In this document: positions 6,755 through 14,600 of the stretch, one piece after another
How positions within the stretch are numbered: the stretch's first letter is position 1
Layout: every line of letters starts with the position of its first letter
DNA from: JBOGWA01 sp050693155
GTDB taxonomy: Bacteria; Actinomycetota; UBA4738; CALAEC01
Direction: 5' to 3'
NCBI GenBank assembly: GCA_050693155.1
Contig: JBOGWA010000046.1
Location: forward strand, 1 to 15,140
DNA length: 15,140 nt
Translations under genes and position numbers: made by a program
Notes under the pieces: generated by a model
What the model was told of the DNA's origin: nothing
Databases searched by the model: none
What the model saw: only the letters and a program-made list of their open reading frames with translations

Positions 6755-7363
6755 TTAGGATTTCCCCGGGTTGCCGCTTTGCAGCCGCGCCCACAATCCG
6801 TCGACCTGCTCCTCGAGGTGCGCACGGTCGCCCTCGTTCTGGATGACCTCATCGGCGGCCTGTTCGCGATCCTCGGAGGCGACCTGAGCGGCGATGCGTC
6901 TCCGGGCCTCTTCCTCGCTCATTCCCCGCTCCCGGGTGACGCGCTCGATCTGATCCTCGACGGGAGCCGCGACGACGACCAGGACATCGACCGCGTCGTG
7001 GAAGCCCGTTTCCACGATGAGCGCGGCATCAAAGACCACGATCGTGTCGGAGTCCCTGTGGGCAAGGGCGGTCTCGGCGAGCCTGCGGAACACCTCGGGA
7101 TGGATGATCGCTTCGAGGGCTCGACGCTTGTCCTCGTTGCCGAAGGCCGCGCTCGCAAGCGCGTCCCGATCGATGCGACCGTCTTCTCGGACGACTGCCG
7201 CTCCGAATGTCTCGACGACCCGCTCGAAGCCCGGCGTCCCGGGATCGATCGCTTCGCGCGCGAGGAGGTCCGCATCGACGACAACCGCTCCTCGGGCTTC
7301 GAGCATCCGCGCGACCGTGGTCTTGCCGGACCCGAGGCCCCCGGTGAGGCCGACGAGCAACAT
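6755..7363 (-). CDS. coaE: Dephospho-CoA kinase
   Basis: CoaE phosphorylates dephospho-CoA on the ribose 3'-hydroxyl with ATP, the last step of coenzyme A synthesis, in the cytoplasm. The protein is 202 residues, normal for the bacterial enzyme. The opening VGLTGGLGSGKTTVA (4-18) holds the P-loop. VVVDADLLAREAI (28-40) carries the usual Asp and Arg of the substrate site, IIHPEV (86-91) is conserved in the family, and the run VVFDAALIVETG (108-119) matches the D-x-P-L-L-x-E-like segment, here with Ala in place of Pro. The lid region with RERGMSEEEARRRIAAQ follows (144-160). The start is ATG at 7363, 3 nt after the rpsA stop, as in the rpsA-coaE pair known from other actinobacteria. No Shine-Dalgarno is seen, so translation is probably coupled to rpsA. 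Confidence 0.95.
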   Translation of the reverse strand: MLLVGLTGGLGSGKTTVARMLEARGAVVVDADLLAREAIDPGTPGFERVVETFGAAVVREDGRIDRDALASAAFGNEDKRRALEAIIHPEVFRRLAETALAHRDSDTIVVFDAALIVETGFHDAVDVLVVVAAPVEDQIERVTRERGMSEEEARRRIAAQVASEDREQAADEVIQNEGDRAHLEEQVDGLWARLQSGNPGKS

Positions 7364-7366
7364 CCG

Positions 7367-8779
7367 TTACGACTGGCGACCTTCGCGGCGTTTCAGATCC
7401 TCGACGATCGATTCGAGGGATACGTCGCCCTCCGCCTCGCGCGCTTCCTCGTCTTCCTCCGCTTCCCGCACCGGCTCCGGTTCGAGCTCCGGCGCGTCGA
7501 CCTCGTCGGGGGCCGGCGCCTCCTCCGGCGGGGCCTCGGCCGTTCCTTCGACTTCGACCTCGGGAGCCTCACCCTCCGACCGGGGGAGTTCCGTGCTTTC
7601 CTCCCCGATCTCTGCCGACTCTTGGCCCGCAGCCTCCCCCGACGCCTCCGCCGGCTCGGCTTCGATCTCTGCTTCCGGCGCCTCGTCGACCCGCTTCATC
7701 GAGAGCGACACGCGCCGCCTCGCGACGTCAACCTCGACCACCTTCACGCGAACCCGATCCCCCGCCTGGACGATCTGGTCGGCCGACTCGACGTGCTCGT
7801 CAGAGAGCTCGCTGATGTGCACGAGGCCTTCGATGCCCTCGGAGACGCGGACGAACGCCCCGAAGGGCACGAGCTTCGTGACCTCGCCTTCGACGACCTC
7901 TCCGGCCTGGAAACGGCGTTCGAACTCCTTCCACGGGTCTTCCTGCGTGGCCTTCAGCGAGAGCGAGACGCGTTCGCGCTCGAGGTCGACGTCCAGCACC
8001 TCGACTTCAACCTCTTCCCCGACCGCGACAACTTCACTGGGATTGTCCACGTGGCGCCAGGAGAGCTCCGACACGTGCACGAGACCGTCGACCCCGCCGA
8101 GGTCGATGAACGCACCGAAGTTCACGATGGACGAAACGGTTCCCGTCCGTCGCTCGCCGGGTTTGAGCGACTCGAGGAACTTCCGCCTGCCCTCGCTCTG
8201 GGACTCCTCGAGGAAGGCACGGCGGGAAAGTACGACGTTGTTCCGGTTTCGGTCGAGCTCGATGATCTTGCACTCGAGCTCCTGGCCAACGTAGGGGTGG
8301 AGATCGCGAACCCGGCGAAGCTCGACAAGCGAAGCCGGGAGGAATCCGCGGAGGCCGATGTCGACGATGAGTCCGCCCTTCACAACCTCGATCACCCGCC
8401 CCGTGATCGTTCCCCCCTCGGACATGGTGTGTTCGATGCTTCCCCACGCGCGCTCGTACGAAGCGCGCTTCTTCGAAAGGATGAGACGCCCCTCTTTGTC
8501 TTCCTTCTGGAGGACGAGCGCCTCGATCTCCTGACCGATCTTCACCTCGTCGGACGGGTCGGCGTCTTGCCTGAGTGAAAGCTCCCGAATCGGGATGACG
8601 CCTTCGGATTTGTAGCCGACGTCGAGGAGCACCTCGTCCCGATCGATGCGGACGATCTTTCCGGAGACGAGATCTCCGTCGTTGAAGTCCTTGAGAGACG
8701 CCTCGATTGCGGCGGCGAGGTCCTCCGGCCGAATATCATCCTCCGGCTCTGCGACCGCCGTCTGGTCCGTTTCCTCGAT
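7367..8779 (-). CDS. rpsA: 30S ribosomal protein S1 (four S1 domains, acidic tail; start codon non-canonical)
   Basis: S1 binds mRNA on the small ribosomal subunit. Counting from 8779, four S1 domains lie at about 35-103, 122-186, 207-276 and 292-362; key stretches are LLDVGYKSEGVIP, GLRGFLPASLVE, SSIVNFGAFIDLGG and LVPFGAFVRV, very like actinobacterial S1. Residues about 365-470 form a Glu/Pro/Ala-rich acidic tail ending in SLESIVEDLKRREGRQS. The start is a problem. Homology reaches back through RPEDLAAAIEASLKDFNDGD, yet between the in-frame TGA at 8788-8786 and a GTG at 8632 there is no ATG, GTG, TTG or CTG. Starting at that GTG would cut domain 1. Candidates are ATC at 8779 (10 nt after AAGGAG) and ATT at 8734 (5 nt after GGAGG); a sequence error is also possible. 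The 8779 end is therefore provisional. coaE follows after 3 nt. Confidence 0.95.
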   Translation of the reverse strand: MEETDQTAVAEPEDDIRPEDLAAAIEASLKDFNDGDLVSGKIVRIDRDEVLLDVGYKSEGVIPIRELSLRQDADPSDEVKIGQEIEALVLQKEDKEGRLILSKKRASYERAWGSIEHTMSEGGTITGRVIEVVKGGLIVDIGLRGFLPASLVELRRVRDLHPYVGQELECKIIELDRNRNNVVLSRRAFLEESQSEGRRKFLESLKPGERRTGTVSSIVNFGAFIDLGGVDGLVHVSELSWRHVDNPSEVVAVGEEVEVEVLDVDLERERVSLSLKATQEDPWKEFERRFQAGEVVEGEVTKLVPFGAFVRVSEGIEGLVHISELSDEHVESADQIVQAGDRVRVKVVEVDVARRRVSLSMKRVDEAPEAEIEAEPAEASGEAAGQESAEIGEESTELPRSEGEAPEVEVEGTAEAPPEEAPAPDEVDAPELEPEPVREAEEDEEAREAEGDVSLESIVEDLKRREGRQS

Positions 8780-8789
8780 CTCCGATCAA

Positions 8790-8837
8790 CTCCTTACAGA
8801 GGGATTTGCGGCTCAGAAGCCGCGGGGCGCAATGGTA
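8790..8837 (-). promoter_or_regulatory. rpsA leader: candidate -10 box, hairpin and Shine-Dalgarno
   Basis: Directly after the polA stop codon the minus strand carries TACCAT (8837-8832), a possible -10 box; then a hairpin GCGGCT-TCTG-AGCCGC (8823-8808) that is followed by AAATCC rather than a T run, so it is not a classic terminator; then a strong Shine-Dalgarno, AAGGAG (8795-8790). The leader would be about 45 nt. The hairpin could take part in feedback control by S1 or protect the mRNA end; this is inference. Confidence 0.4.
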
Positions 8838-11507
8838 TCAGTGTCCGGCGGGGGCGGCCTCGGCCCAATTCAACCCGGAGCCGATGTCCACGCGAAGGGG
8901 AACCGAAAGCTCGTATGCGGATTCCATCGCGGTTCGCACGGCGGCTTCCACTCGCGCTTGCGATGTCGCTTCCACCTCGAAGACGAGCTCGTCGTGCACG
9001 GTGAGCAGCATCGACGCAGGGAGGGTTTCGATGGCGCGGTCTCCCTCGATCATCGCGAGCTTGATGATGTCGGCGGCCGAGCCCTGTATCGGCGCGTTCA
9101 GAGCTTGCCTGCGACCAAGGTCGCGGATCCGCGGGTTGGCGGACTGGAGCTCCGGCAGGTACCGGCGGCGGCCGAGCATCGTCGACGTGTAACCGTCCCG
9201 TGTAGCGGCGTCCACCTGGCGGTCGAGGAACTCGCGAACGCGAGGGAACCCCTCGAAGTACGCGTCGATGAACGCCTGGGCCTCGTCGGGCGGAATCCGC
9301 AGCCGTGTCGCGAGGCCGTAAGCGTTCATCCCGTAGGCCAGCCCGTAGTTCACCGCTTTCGCCCGGCGGCGAAGCTCCGCGTCGATCTGCTCAGGGGGCA
9401 GTCCGAAGATTTTCGCAGCGGTCGCCGCGTGGATGTCGGCATCCGACGCGAAAGCCTCCGCAAGCCCCTCGTCGCCCGAAAGGTGAGCGAGCACGCGGAG
9501 CTCGATCTGCGAGTAGTCGGCCACGACCAACACCCACCCCTCGACCCCTGGGATGAAGGCGCGACGGATCTCGCGCCCGAGCTCCCCGCGGACGGGGATG
9601 TTCTGCAGATTCGGATTGAACGAGGAGAGTCGACCGGTTGCGGCCGCCGTCTGGCTGAACGTCGTGTGGACACGCCCGGTCTCCGGGTTGACGAGCGGCG
9701 GAAGGGCATCGAGATACGTCGACTTGAGCTTCGAGACCTCCCGGTAGTCGAGCAGGGCTGCTGCGATCGGATGCTCGTCGCGCAGCTTCTCCAGGGTGTC
9801 CGCGTCGGTGGAGTAGCCAGTTTTTGTGCGCTTGACCGGTCGGAGCCCGAGCTTCTCGAACAGGATGAGCCGAAGTTGAGGCGGGGAATTGAGGTTGAAC
9901 TCCTCACCGGCGTGCGCGTAGATGTCGGTCTCGAGCCCGGCCATCCGATCGCCGAGCCGGTCGGACATCTCCGTGAGGTACGCGACGTCGAGCGCAATGC
10001 CGGTCGCCTGCATTCGCGCGAGGACCCGGGAGAGGGGAAGCTCCATGTCGCCGAGCAGCGACCTCGTCCCGGACCGCTCGAGGTCCGTCTCGAGCACGGG
10101 GACCAGGAGTGCGACCACCGCCGCTTCGGCGGTTGCTCGCCGCCAGGACTCCCCCAGCGGCAACTGGCCCTCCTCTTCCGGAGTCGCGGCGCCGACGAGG
10201 TCCGCCCCCAGATACCGCTCCGACAGCGCACCCAGCGGATACGAACCGGCCGCCGGATCGAGGAGATAGCCGGCGAGGAGCGTGTCGAACGCCACCCCAT
10301 CGACCTCGATCCCGGCGCCGAGCGCGTGCGCCTCCACCTCCCTGGCGTCGTGGACCCAGAGCGCGCGGCTCGCCTCGGCAAGGAAGGTTCGGAGCTCATC
10401 CGGAACCTCGCCGTTCAGTCGCACGTGGGTCGCGCGTCCTCCTCCGGCGGAGATGGCCACGCCCGTGACCTTCCCGGAGTCCATGCTGAGGACGACCGCG
10501 CAAGGCTCGGAGCCCGAGAGCAATCGCGGGAGCTCCTCCGGCTCGGCCTCCTGAACATCGAGCTCCTCGACCTGGGCCCCCGGCCGGCTCGCCGTCGCCT
10601 CCTCGAGTCGCTCAAGGAGACTTCGGAACTCCAGCGAGCTGAACAGTTGCCTGACGTGGGGCGGATCGAACGCTCCCATGCGGCACTCCGCCGGTTCGAG
10701 GTCGAGCTCGATATTGGTCTGAAGCCGCGCGATTTCCTTGTTTCGAATCAGGTCCTTCGCCGCCTCCGCGATAGGGGTGCGCAACTTCGGCGAAAGCTCC
10801 TCGGCGTGCGAGATGATGTCTTCAACGCTTCCGTACTCGCGGACGAGACGGGAGGCCGTCTTCTCGCCAACCCCCGGAATGCCGGGGATGTTGTCGGACG
10901 GATCACCCTTCAGCGCGACGTAGTCGAGATACCGGTCGGGTGAAAGCCCGAATCGCTCCTCGACGGCTGCTTCGTCGTAGAGAACGATGTCGGTGATGCC
11001 TCTCCGATTGAACATCACCGAGATCCCGGGACGGACGAGCTGGAAGAAGTCGCGGTCGGCCGTCACGATCACGACCTCGAATCCGGCGGCGACTGCCCGG
11101 AGCGCGAGGGTCGCGATCGCATCATCGGCTTCATGCCCCTCCACCTCGAAGACCGGGATCCGGAGGGCATCGAGCACCTCGCGAATCAGGGGCAGCTGCT
11201 GGCGGAACTCATCGGGCGCCTCGGCTCGACCGGCTTTGTACTCGGCGTACTGCTCCAGGCGCACGGTTGGGGGTCCCTTGTCGAAGGCGACCGCGATCCC
11301 ATCCGGTCGCTCATCCGTTAGGAGCTTGATGAGCATCGACGTGAACCCGTACACGGCGTTCGTGACCTGGCCGGTGGACGTAGCGAGCGTGGGCGGAAGC
11401 GCAAAAAACGCGCGGAACGAGAGGCTGTGTCCGTCCAGCAGGAAGAGTCGCTCTTTCGCTTTCTTCTTCGTCACGTTCGTCACGCTGGGGGCGACTTCGG
11501 GGGACAC
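8838..11507 (-). CDS. polA: DNA polymerase I (5'-nuclease + family A polymerase, degenerate proofreading domain)
   Basis: PolA fills gaps in excision repair and replaces Okazaki primers. It is complete at 889 residues. The 5'-3' nuclease domain (about 20-290) has LLDGHS, AFDKG, EGHEADDAIATLA with acidic 126/128/129, TADRDFFQL, GDPSDNIPG and the helix-hairpin-helix GIPGVGEKTA. The middle domain (about 310-475) keeps the fold but lacks the D-x-E motif of an active 3'-5' exonuclease, as is common in actinobacteria. The polymerase domain has TGRLSSFNPNLQNIP (624-638), motif A VVADYSQIELR with Asp664, motif B RRRAKAVNYGLAYG with Lys717 and Tyr721, and motif C TVHDE (836-840). Tyr721 stands where E. 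coli has Phe762. The start GTG at 11507 is preceded by a -10-like TAGAAT and no Shine-Dalgarno; GTG codons at residues 9 and 12 (Val in SVTNVTKK) are alternatives. It is divergent from gltB. Confidence 0.98.
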   Translation of the reverse strand: MSPEVAPSVTNVTKKKAKERLFLLDGHSLSFRAFFALPPTLATSTGQVTNAVYGFTSMLIKLLTDERPDGIAVAFDKGPPTVRLEQYAEYKAGRAEAPDEFRQQLPLIREVLDALRIPVFEVEGHEADDAIATLALRAVAAGFEVVIVTADRDFFQLVRPGISVMFNRRGITDIVLYDEAAVEERFGLSPDRYLDYVALKGDPSDNIPGIPGVGEKTASRLVREYGSVEDIISHAEELSPKLRTPIAEAAKDLIRNKEIARLQTNIELDLEPAECRMGAFDPPHVRQLFSSLEFRSLLERLEEATASRPGAQVEELDVQEAEPEELPRLLSGSEPCAVVLSMDSGKVTGVAISAGGGRATHVRLNGEVPDELRTFLAEASRALWVHDAREVEAHALGAGIEVDGVAFDTLLAGYLLDPAAGSYPLGALSERYLGADLVGAATPEEEGQLPLGESWRRATAEAAVVALLVPVLETDLERSGTRSLLGDMELPLSRVLARMQATGIALDVAYLTEMSDRLGDRMAGLETDIYAHAGEEFNLNSPPQLRLILFEKLGLRPVKRTKTGYSTDADTLEKLRDEHPIAAALLDYREVSKLKSTYLDALPPLVNPETGRVHTTFSQTAAATGRLSSFNPNLQNIPVRGELGREIRRAFIPGVEGWVLVVADYSQIELRVLAHLSGDEGLAEAFASDADIHAATAAKIFGLPPEQIDAELRRRAKAVNYGLAYGMNAYGLATRLRIPPDEAQAFIDAYFEGFPRVREFLDRQVDAATRDGYTSTMLGRRRYLPELQSANPRIRDLGRRQALNAPIQGSAADIIKLAMIEGDRAIETLPASMLLTVHDELVFEVEATSQARVEAAVRTAMESAYELSVPLRVDIGSGLNWAEAAPAGH

Positions 11508-11517
11508 ACGGCACGCG

Positions 11518-11523
11518 ATTCTA
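11518..11523 (-). promoter_or_regulatory. Putative polA -10 box
   Basis: TAGAAT (11523-11518, minus strand) lies 10 nt before the GTG start of polA, the same hexamer and spacing as upstream of the secreted hydrolase at 2463. It would give a 5' leader of only a few nucleotides. There is no Shine-Dalgarno and no clear -35 box. Confidence 0.4.
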
Positions 11524-11540
11524 CGGGCTGGGAGGGGGGC

Positions 11541-11568
11541 TAGACTCCACCCCCCGATCTGCTAGAAT
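11541..11568 (+). promoter_or_regulatory. Putative gltB promoter
   Basis: TAGACT (11541-11546, four of six matches to TTGACA) and TAGAAT (11563-11568, five of six to TATAAT) are separated by 16 bp on the plus strand. Transcription would begin near 11575 and give a leader of roughly 97 nt before the gltB ATG. The promoter lies in the shared polA/gltB intergenic region, so the two genes could be co-controlled. Confidence 0.5.
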
Positions 11569-11577
11569 TCAACTCGC

Positions 11578-11615
11578 AACGGCGCGCCGTCAGAAGGGCG
11601 GGGCGCCGTTTCTTT
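11578..11615 (+). terminator. gltB leader hairpin 1, terminator-like
   Basis: AACGGCGC (11578-11585) pairs perfectly with GCGCCGTT (11603-11610) across a 17-nt loop, and the stem runs into TTTCTTT (11609-11615). It lies only a few nucleotides after the expected gltB transcription start, before any coding sequence, and there is no gene on the plus strand upstream that would need a terminator. Confidence 0.5.
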
Positions 11616-11647
11616 ATCGAAAGGCAACGTCGCCGGGCGCCTCGCCC
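11596..11647 (+). promoter_or_regulatory. Alternative helix (candidate antiterminator) in the gltB leader
   Basis: GGGCGGGGCGCC (11596-11607) can pair along its whole length with GGCGCCTCGCCC (11636-11647): 12 bp with one G-U pair. The first strand uses part of the 3' arm of hairpin 1 and the second uses the 5' arm, loop and part of the 3' arm of hairpin 2, so this helix cannot coexist with either. No ATG or GTG lies in the leader, so peptide-based attenuation is not supported. It could be a ligand- or protein-controlled switch, or a chance product of GC-rich sequence. Confidence 0.4.
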
Positions 11648-11660
11648 GGCGTTTTCATTT
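11631..11660 (+). terminator. gltB leader hairpin 2, strong intrinsic-terminator shape
   Basis: CGCCGGGCG (11631-11639) and CGCCCGGCG (11643-11651) form a perfect 9-bp stem with a CCT loop, followed at once by TTTTCATTT (11652-11660). The U tract ends just before the gltB Shine-Dalgarno GGAGGG (11662-11667), 4 nt from the ATG. The T run follows the stem only on the plus strand, so it would act on gltB transcription. Confidence 0.6.
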
Positions 11661-11671
11661 CGGAGGGACGA

Positions 11672-14600
11672 ATGGACTATTTGCGGCACGGGGAGCGGGA
11701 TGCCTGCGGAATCGGCTTCGTGGCCGACGCCGCCGGCCGGCCTTCTCGGGCCATCGTCCAGTCCGCGCTCGACGCCCTCTGCCGCGTCCGCCACCGGGGC
11801 GCCATAGCCGCGGACGCGAAAACGGGCGACGGGGCGGGATTGCTCATGACCTTGCCGAAACCCCTCCTCGCCAAACTGGCGGCCGACCACGGACTCGAGA
11901 CCTCACCGGCCGACCTGGGAGTCTCGATGGCGTTCCTGGACGGACGGGAGGGCGCCGACGGGAGCCGGGCGCGAGATCTGGCAAGGCGCGCGATCGAGCG
12001 ATCGTGCGACCTGGAAAACATCCCGGTGCTCGAGTGGCGCAGGGTCCCGGTCGATGCAGAGGCGCTCGGCGAGCGCGCCAAGCGCGACGCGCCGAGCATC
12101 GAACAGGCCTTCGTTGCCAGGCCGCCGGGGGATACCCCCGAAGAAGCCGAACGCCGATGTTTCCGTGCCAGGCGTCGGGCCGAACGCATCGCCCTCGGGT
12201 CCGGGGCCCGATTGTATTTCGCGTCGTTCTCGTTTCGCACCATCACCTACAAGGCGCTCTGCGCCGCGGATCAGCTCGCAGCCTTTTACACCGACCTCCG
12301 TGATCCCGACACCGCGGCGCCGCTTGCGATCTTCCATCAGCGCTACAGCACGAACACCATGCCGTCCTGGGAGCGAGCCCAGCCGTTTCGCTTCCTCTGT
12401 CACAACGGGGAGATCAACACGATCCAGGGGAACGTGAACCTCATGCGGGCTCGAGAGGGCCGGCTGGGGGCGGGTCACCTGGCGCCGGAGGATCTGCTTA
12501 GTCCCGTGATCGACGAATCCGGGAGCGACTCGGCGATGCTCGATAACGCCCTCGAGCTGTTGGTTCGAGGAGGCCGGGACGTCGCGCACGCGCTCGCGAT
12601 GCTCGTCCCGGAGGCGTGGGAAGGCATCGACGATCTCGAGCCCGGAGTTCGGGACTTCTACCGTTACCACGCCGCCCTGATCGAACCCTGGGATGGCCCC
12701 GCCGGGCTCGTCTTCACCGACGGCGCTCGAGTGGGAGCCACGCTCGATCGAAACGGGCTACGTCCGCTTCGCTACGCGATCTGCGAGGACGGACTCGTCG
12801 CGTGCGCGTCGGAGGCGGGAGCCGTCGACGTCTCGGGTCACGGCTCCGTCCGGAAAGGAAAGCTCGGACCGGGACAGATGCTCCTGGTGGACCCCCGGGA
12901 CAGCGGCGTGCGAGAGAACACCGCCATCAAGCAGGCGCTGTCCGACCGCGAGCCGTACGGAGCGTGGCTCTCGGAACATCTGCACCAGGCATCCTCGGGT
13001 GGAACCGCTCTCGCTCCGCCTGAGGATCTCACCGCCCGTCAGGTCACGTTCGGCTTTACGAAAGAAGAGGTCACCGTCGTGTTGCGCCCCATGGCAACGC
13101 AGGGCCAAGAGCCGACGTCCTCCATGGGCGACGACACGGCTCAGGCGGTGCTCGCGACGCGTCCCCGACCGGCCACGAACTTCCTGAAGCAGCGGTTCGC
13201 GCAGGTGACGAACCCTCCGATCGACCATCTGCGAGAGCGGCTCGTGATGTCGGTTCGCACGTGCCTCGGTCCGAGAGCACCGTTGCTCGAAGAGACCCCC
13301 GAGGCCGTTGCGCTTCTCGAGCTCCCCAGCTTCGTCCTGTTCCCGGAGGACGTGCGGGCACTCGCGGACGCGCGTTTCGAAACGATCGTCCTCGACGCCA
13401 CCTTCCCCATCGGGCTGGGCGCGGACGGGCTGGAGGAAGCTGTGGGCCTGCTGGGCGACGAGGCCGAGCAGGCCATTCTGGCCGGCGCTGGAATCCTCGT
13501 GGTGTCCGATGCCGCGGTCGACTCCGAACGCGTGCCCGTGCCGTCGGTCCTCGCGGTCGGAGCCGTGCATCACCGCTTGGTGCGTACCGGCCTGCGGACC
13601 CTAGCGAGCATCGTCGCAGACGCCGGCGACGTCCGGGACGCACACGACGCCGCGTGTCTGCTCGGGTATGGAGCCGAGGCGATCGCTCCGCGAACAGCGC
13701 TCGAAACGATCGTCGCTCTTTCCGAGGAGGGGCGTCTCGGCGCAGACGCACCGCCGGCTCCCGAAGCGATGGAGCGTTATCGAACGGCGATCGAGGACGG
13801 CGTCCTGAAGATCATGTCGAAGATGGGGATCTCCAGCGTCGACGCCTACCGGGCCGCCCAGATCTTCGAGGCGATCGGCCTGGACGAGACGGTCGTCGAG
13901 ACCTGCCTCACCGGCACACCGTCGCCGATCGGCGGCGTCGGATTCCGCGAGCTCGGCGACGACATCCTCCGCCGTCATCGATCCGGCTATGCGGAGGCGA
14001 AACCTCTCGAGAATCCCGGTTTCATCAAGCACCGAGCCGGCGGCGAATACCACACGAACAACCCGGAGGTGGTCGGCGCGCTCCACGGCCTCCTGGGGAT
14101 CGGGGCCGGGAAGGGTGAGGGGACGGTCACGCCGATCACCCCGGAGATGCGGGCAGCCCACGAGCTGCACCGGGCGGTCCAGGCCGACGAGTACGCCTCC
14201 TACGAGCGTTTCGCCAAGCAGGTAAACAGCCGGCCTCCGGCCGAACCTCGGGATCTTCTCGATCTCGTGCCCGCCGGTCCTCCCGCGCCGCTCGAAGACG
14301 TCGAGCCCGCGGCCGAGATCGTCCAGCGATTCTCCACGGGCGCCATGTCGCACGGCGCGCTCTCTGCCGATGCGCACGAGACGCTGTCGGTTGCCCTGAA
14401 CATGATCGGGGGGAAGGCGAATACGGGTGAAGGGGGCGAGGATCGCGCGCGGTATCGGGACGACCGCAACTCCGCGATCAAGCAGGTCGCGTCGGGCCGG
14501 TTTGGCGTGACCCCGGAGTACTGCGCCTTTGCGAAGGAGCTCCAGATCAAGATGGCCCAGGGATCGAAGCCGGGCGAGGGCGGCCAGCTTCCCGGGAAGA

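Noticed and set aside
6779..8578. A 599-codon open frame on the plus strand opposite coaE and rpsA
   Set aside because: Both genes beneath it are sure by motif; the antisense product shows no domain.
8542..8739. A 65-codon frame on the minus strand starting with the only ATG near the rpsA start
   Set aside because: It is out of frame with rpsA, its product resembles nothing, and GGAGG touches the ATG without a spacer. It matters only if a frameshift error lies just after it.
8646..10943. A 765-codon open frame on the plus strand opposite polA
   Set aside because: It lies fully over polA and the rpsA start region; composition and lack of any family motif mark it as a codon-bias shadow.
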